Origin: Pelobates cultripes
Taxonomy: Eukaryota > Chordata > Amphibia > Anura > Pelobatidae
Assembly: GCA_933207985.1 (NCBI GenBank)
Contig: OW240917.1
Span: forward strand, 108,429,790 to 108,493,789
Length of the DNA stretch: 64,000 bases
Reading direction: 5' to 3'
Positions within the stretch are counted from its first letter, which is position 1; each line of letters opens with the position of its first letter. This document shows, piece by piece, positions 60,148 to 64,000 of this stretch. The position numbers were made by a program, and so were the translations under genes. Under the pieces are notes generated by a model, which saw nothing but the letters and a program-made list of their open reading frames with translations, was not told the origin of the DNA and made no database searches.

Positions 60148-61258
60148 CAGAAAATCGAGCCATGTTACCGATGCGTTGTCAAAGGGATTCATTCTGAAGT
60201 CATCTTCTCCTGCCGGGGCCGGCTTTTTCTTTGTGAAAAAGAAGAGTGGTGAGTTGAGAGCCTGTATCGACTATAGCGGTCTCAATCGCATCACTATTAA
60301 GAATGCCTACCCCATTCCGTTGATCACAGAGTTATTTGACCGCCTCAAGGGAGCAACGATTTTCACTAAACTTGATCCGAGAGGGGCATATAATCTCGTC
60401 CGGATAAAAAAGGACCACGAATGGAAAACCGCATTTAACACCAGGAGCAGGAATTACGAATACCTAGTAATGCCCTTTGGTCTTTGCAATGCTCCGGCGG
60501 TTTTCCAGGAATTTATAAATGACGTCCTGTGAGATATGCTGCAGCAATGTGTGGTGGTTTATCTTGACGATATTCTTATCCATTCTACATCTCTCGAGAA
60601 CCACCACGCAGACGTTTCTAGTGTTCTACAGAGACTTGGAGAAAATAATCTGTTCTGTAAATTGGAGAAATGTGAGTTCAATTGCAAACAGGTCACATTC
60701 TTGGGCTATGTTATCTCAGATGCTGGATTCTCTATGGATCCAGAGAAACTTTCTGCTGTACTAAAATGGTCTCGACCTACGGGTCTTCGCTCTAAACAGC
60801 GTTTTCTTGGCTTCGCCAATTATTATCGGAAATTCATACGCAACTTTTCTTCCTTGGTTAAACCACTCATGGATATGACCAGGAGAGATGCTGATCCACA
60901 ACATTGGTCACAGGAAGCCATTACTGCCTTTGAGTCTCTCAAAGCCGCCTTTGCTGCTGCTCCTATACTGGCACACCCTAACCCTGCCTTACCATTCATT
61001 CTTGAAGTCGATGCGTCTGAGACAGGAGTAGGCGCCCTCCTGTCTCAACGTCCTAACCCAGAGAGCTCCAGGCATCCGTGCGGGTATTTCTCGAAGAAAT
61101 TGAACCCGGCGGAATGCAATTACCAGATTGGTGATAGAGGACTTCTAGCCATAATTTTAGCTCTCAAAGAATGGAGGCACCTTCTTGAAGGTACTTCAGT
61201 GCCAATTCTCATCCTCATAGACCACAAGAATCTTACATATCTTTCCAAAATTAAGTGA
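59865..61258 (+). pseudogene. Gypsy reverse transcriptase and RNase H
   Basis: RT with [44 protein letters not shown] and the catalytic VVYLDDILIH; RNase H begins at LEVDASETGVGALLSQ and has DHKNLTYLSK at its end. One in-frame TGA at 60530-60532, directly before the catalytic box, consistent with CGA to TGA decay. The frame also shifts near 60176. Ty3/gypsy by motif order. Confidence 0.88.
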
Positions 61259-61269
61259 CTTTCCCCCCG

Positions 61270-62324
61270 GCAAGCTAGATGGGCTCTCTTCCTATGAAGA
61301 TTCAATTACGTGGTTTCTTACTTGCCCGGTACTAAAAACATTCGGGCTGATGCCTTGTCTCGACAGTTCTCCCATCCATCTAGGGATGAGAACCCCTACT
61401 CCTGTGATTCCTCCGGACCAAATACTGGCCACCATCCGTACTAACCTCACCTCACACCTAGGCGAGGAGATTCTGGCTGCACAAAGTAATGCTCCTCCAG
61501 AGAAACCTAATGGCCGCTGTTTTGTACCTATTCATCTCCGTACTAAATTATTAAGTATATATCACAACTCCAAAGCAGCTGGACATCCAGGCAAAAACCA
61601 GTTAATCTGGTCCGTCTCTTGGCAATTCTGGCGGCCTAGACTCCGTTTGGATGTCACCGCTTTTGTAGTTGCCTGTTCTGTATGCGCTCAAAATAAAACC
61701 CCACGACACCCTCCAGTGGGTCTCCTGCAAACCATACCTAATGGTGAACGACCCTGGACCCACTTGTCCATGGATTTTTATCGTAGATCTTCCGGTCTCC
61801 CGTGGCAATACAGTCGTTCTCATGGTTGTTGACCGATTCTCAAAGATGTCGCATTGCATTCCCTTGAAAAAACTTGCAACAATTTTTACTCGGGAGGTCT
61901 TTCGCTTGCATGAGTTACCCAAAGTGATAATCTCAGATAGGGGTAGCCAGTTCGTGACCGCAGATGCCTTCCTGCACCTACCTATCAGGTCGTAGAGAAG
62001 GTCTGGCTGTCTTCTCGCAACCTATGGCTCCATGTTCCCTCACAAAAACTGGCACCCCGATACGTTGGCCCGTTTCGTATACTTCGAAGGGTTAACCCTG
62101 TAGCTTATGCACTTGACCTTCCTGCTAACATGCGCATCTCTAATGTATTCCATGTTTCCCTCTTGAAACCATTGGTATGTAGTAGTTACACTACCTTAGT
62201 GCCACGTCCACGTCATGTTCCGGTTGTCAATCATGAGGAATATGAAATACGCAGTATCATTGACTCACGAGTCTTCATAGGACAGATACAATACTTGGTG
62301 CACTGGAAAGGGTACGGTCCAGAG
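61270..62324 (+). pseudogene. Gypsy integrase with chromodomain, truncated by gap
   Basis: Zinc-binding part (HNSKAAGHPGKNQL...CSVCAQNK), then the catalytic core up to SDRGSQF. The sequence then jumps at about 61975 to the C-terminal region (SNVFHVSLLKPL), so the stretch with the last catalytic glutamate is deleted. It ends in YLVHWKGYGPE, the start of a chromodomain, at the run of Ns. Marks the element as a chromovirus. Confidence 0.85.
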
Positions 62325-62424
62325 NNNNNNNNNNNNNNNNNNNNNNNNNNNNNNNNNNNNNNNNNNNNNNNNNNNNNNNNNNNNNNNNNNNNNNNNNNNN
62401 NNNNNNNNNNNNNNNNNNNNNNNN
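62325..62424. other. Assembly gap (100 Ns)
   Basis: Exactly 100 Ns, probably a gap of unknown true size. The end of the gypsy element and its 3' LTR are not visible beyond it. Confidence 0.98.
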
Positions 62425-63571
62425 GAGGCTGTGCATAAATCACATAATATCAGCATTACCCATAGCACAATATAAATAATATCAATATAAATATATATAT
62501 TCTTTATCTAGAGACAATTCCAGGCACTCTTATCATTATGTTTATATTAAACCCAAGTTATAATAACATTCAGCCAGTCCAAGCACAGGGCCACACACCA
62601 ATTAAAATCATATTATTCCCTGACACAATCTATCCCTTTCACTCTGTCACTTGCACAACACCCTGTCATTACTACTTCCGGCCCCAGGGTTTAATCACAA
62701 CATTCAACTAAACACTAGAGCGGATTTGGGCATTTTGGAGATGGAGCAGACATTTTGGCGGAGCCCAGAAATGGCTGCATGCGCGAGGCAAATGAGCGTT
62801 TAGCTTGTATCGTCGTGAAATCCAGTTTACAGTTGTGTGCCGTCTCTAGGGTTTAGAGCTCTGTGAGATGGAAAGACACTTCCGGTGCCGGTTACGTTAT
62901 GTGTGAAGCTTTCTGATTGGTTGAGAGTTCATCGTCCTTAGTGGTGGATGAAGTCAGGCGGAGTTAAAGGGAAGATGCCTCACTTCCGGGGAGGGCAGGG
63001 TTCACATGTGTAGAATGTGTTTTGATTGCTATAGAACAGAGGTGCCAGGATTATGACAAGGGAGGCCCAAATTTCACCAAAATAAAATTATTCAACAGCA
63101 AGTTTTCCTGCCCTGGTGTTTCAACCTGAAAGCTTTTAATTCAAAATAATTAAGAAGGTTTCACCATTTAATAAAGTCACAGCCTACCTGTAAAAATGGA
63201 GGGGCCATATTCCCTAAACAACACTTTAAGTAGTAGGCAAATTTGCTAAATAAATTTAGCTTTTTGTTAGCACACCTACATAAATCCACAATATTTGATA
63301 ATTTGCAGAACAAGCAGGCAAATATTAAAATACAAATATAATAAATACTTGTTTGAATATACATTTTTTTTTAAAAAGTTTTAATTACTGGTATATGTTT
63401 TCCCCACTGTGGAGTTCACAATTTCCACCAAGGAGTATGTAATCAAAAGGCTCCTAATAATAACAATAGTAATTTATTTATTTAATATTTTACCAGGAAA
63501 GATACATTGAGATTTCTCTCGTTTTCAAATATGTCCTGGGTCCACAAATCATTGCATTGTTACATTAGGGT
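62425..63571. other. No gene recognised after the gap
   Basis: A CpG-containing stretch at about 62700-63000 (GCGCGAGGC, TTCCGGTGCCGG) could be an LTR or promoter fragment, but nothing confirms it. Confidence 0.4.
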
Positions 63572-64000
63572 CAGGGCCGTATTAACATAGGGGCTGTTGG
63601 AGCTGCAGCTCTAGGCCTAGGCCCATTTAAAAAATAAAATAAAAAAATAAAATTATTTCCTCCTTTTTTATTTTATTTTTTATTTTTTTTACACACTACT
63701 CTTGGGTTTGCCACCTGACTGGTATTTTACCAACACAGACGGTATTTGTGGGTGCCTAGCCGTGCTGGTATTGCAGCAATACCAGCAATACAAATGCAGA
63801 TATTTTTCTCAATATAAACGGAGATTACTCTGCAGTACCAGCACTGGCCAGTAGGAGTCACCGTGAGTGGAGAGAGGCAGGGATAGGAAGTTAGAGCATA
63901 ACCCTTTCTGCCTATCTCTACTCACTGATCCGGGGGAGAGCAGCTACACAGCACAGAGAGTTCAGACAGCAGCTCCCAGTCTGCAGAGACAGACTACAGC
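63572..64000. mobile_element. hAT-type element 5, left part (runs off the window)
   Basis: Begins CAGGGCCGTATTAAC. Over its whole visible length it matches the reverse complement of the right half of hAT element 4, including CTGGTATTTTACCAACAC-like and TCTCTACTCACTGATCC blocks. The preceding 8 bases are ATTAGGGT; the partner duplication lies beyond the window. Confidence 0.8.

Noticed and set aside
60530..60532. Possible readthrough stop in the gypsy RT
   Set aside because: Other frames are broken as well, and the stop fits CGA to TGA decay.

Overview
The window looks like a piece of an amphibian (probably anuran) chromosome. The evidence is a vertebrate annexin A5 gene split over long introns, an unusually rich mix of DIRS-type, gypsy, hAT and Tc1-type elements, and many short palindromic repeats of the kind that fill frog genomes. 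The species cannot be named from the sequence. The only host protein-coding gene I can support is the 5' part of annexin A5 on the + strand: a start-codon exon at 34546-34579 and exons at 45477-45561, 46465-46559 and 47577-47690. Together they encode the N-terminus and the first annexin repeat. The later exons are not seen before the window ends.

Layout. 1-3.1 kb: unclassified AT-rich DNA. 3.1-5.7 kb: a hAT-type non-autonomous transposon with an 8-bp target duplication and a 120-bp-arm palindrome. 7.5-11.25 kb: a TTAA-flanked element carrying a roughly 390-bp tandem array. 11.6-15.4 kb: a decayed Tc1-like transposase gene split by a second hAT element, which carries a long GT-rich minisatellite. 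16.4-18.7 kb: a DIRS-like element that keeps inverted termini and a gag-like ORF but no reverse transcriptase or recombinase. 19.17-29.21 kb: a complete 10-kb endogenous retrovirus of gammaretroviral type on the - strand, with two identical 436-bp LTRs, a glycine-tRNA primer site, gag, pol and env, and an AGAT target duplication. 29.2-34.5 kb: repeats and the likely 5' flank of the annexin gene. 34.5-47.7 kb: annexin exons, with intron insertions of two more hAT elements, a LINE ORF1 remnant and a solo LTR. 49.4-55.06 kb: a second, nearly complete but decayed DIRS-like element. 55.08-62.3 kb: a chromodomain-bearing Ty3/gypsy element, itself broken by an LTR-like insertion, an L2-type LINE tail and a 0.94-kb target-duplicating insertion. 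62.3-62.4 kb: a run of Ns. 63.57 kb to the end: another hAT copy.

How things relate. The retrovirus is the youngest large element, judged by identical LTRs. It lies upstream of and antisense to annexin A5. Most other elements are nested or decayed, and their order of insertion can be read from target duplications. Nothing here is a clearly new biological system. The most unusual items are the near-intact retrovirus (in-frame gag-UGA-pol, periodic repeats in its leader, two reading-frame breaks), the gag-only DIRS element, and the hAT family with very large palindromes.
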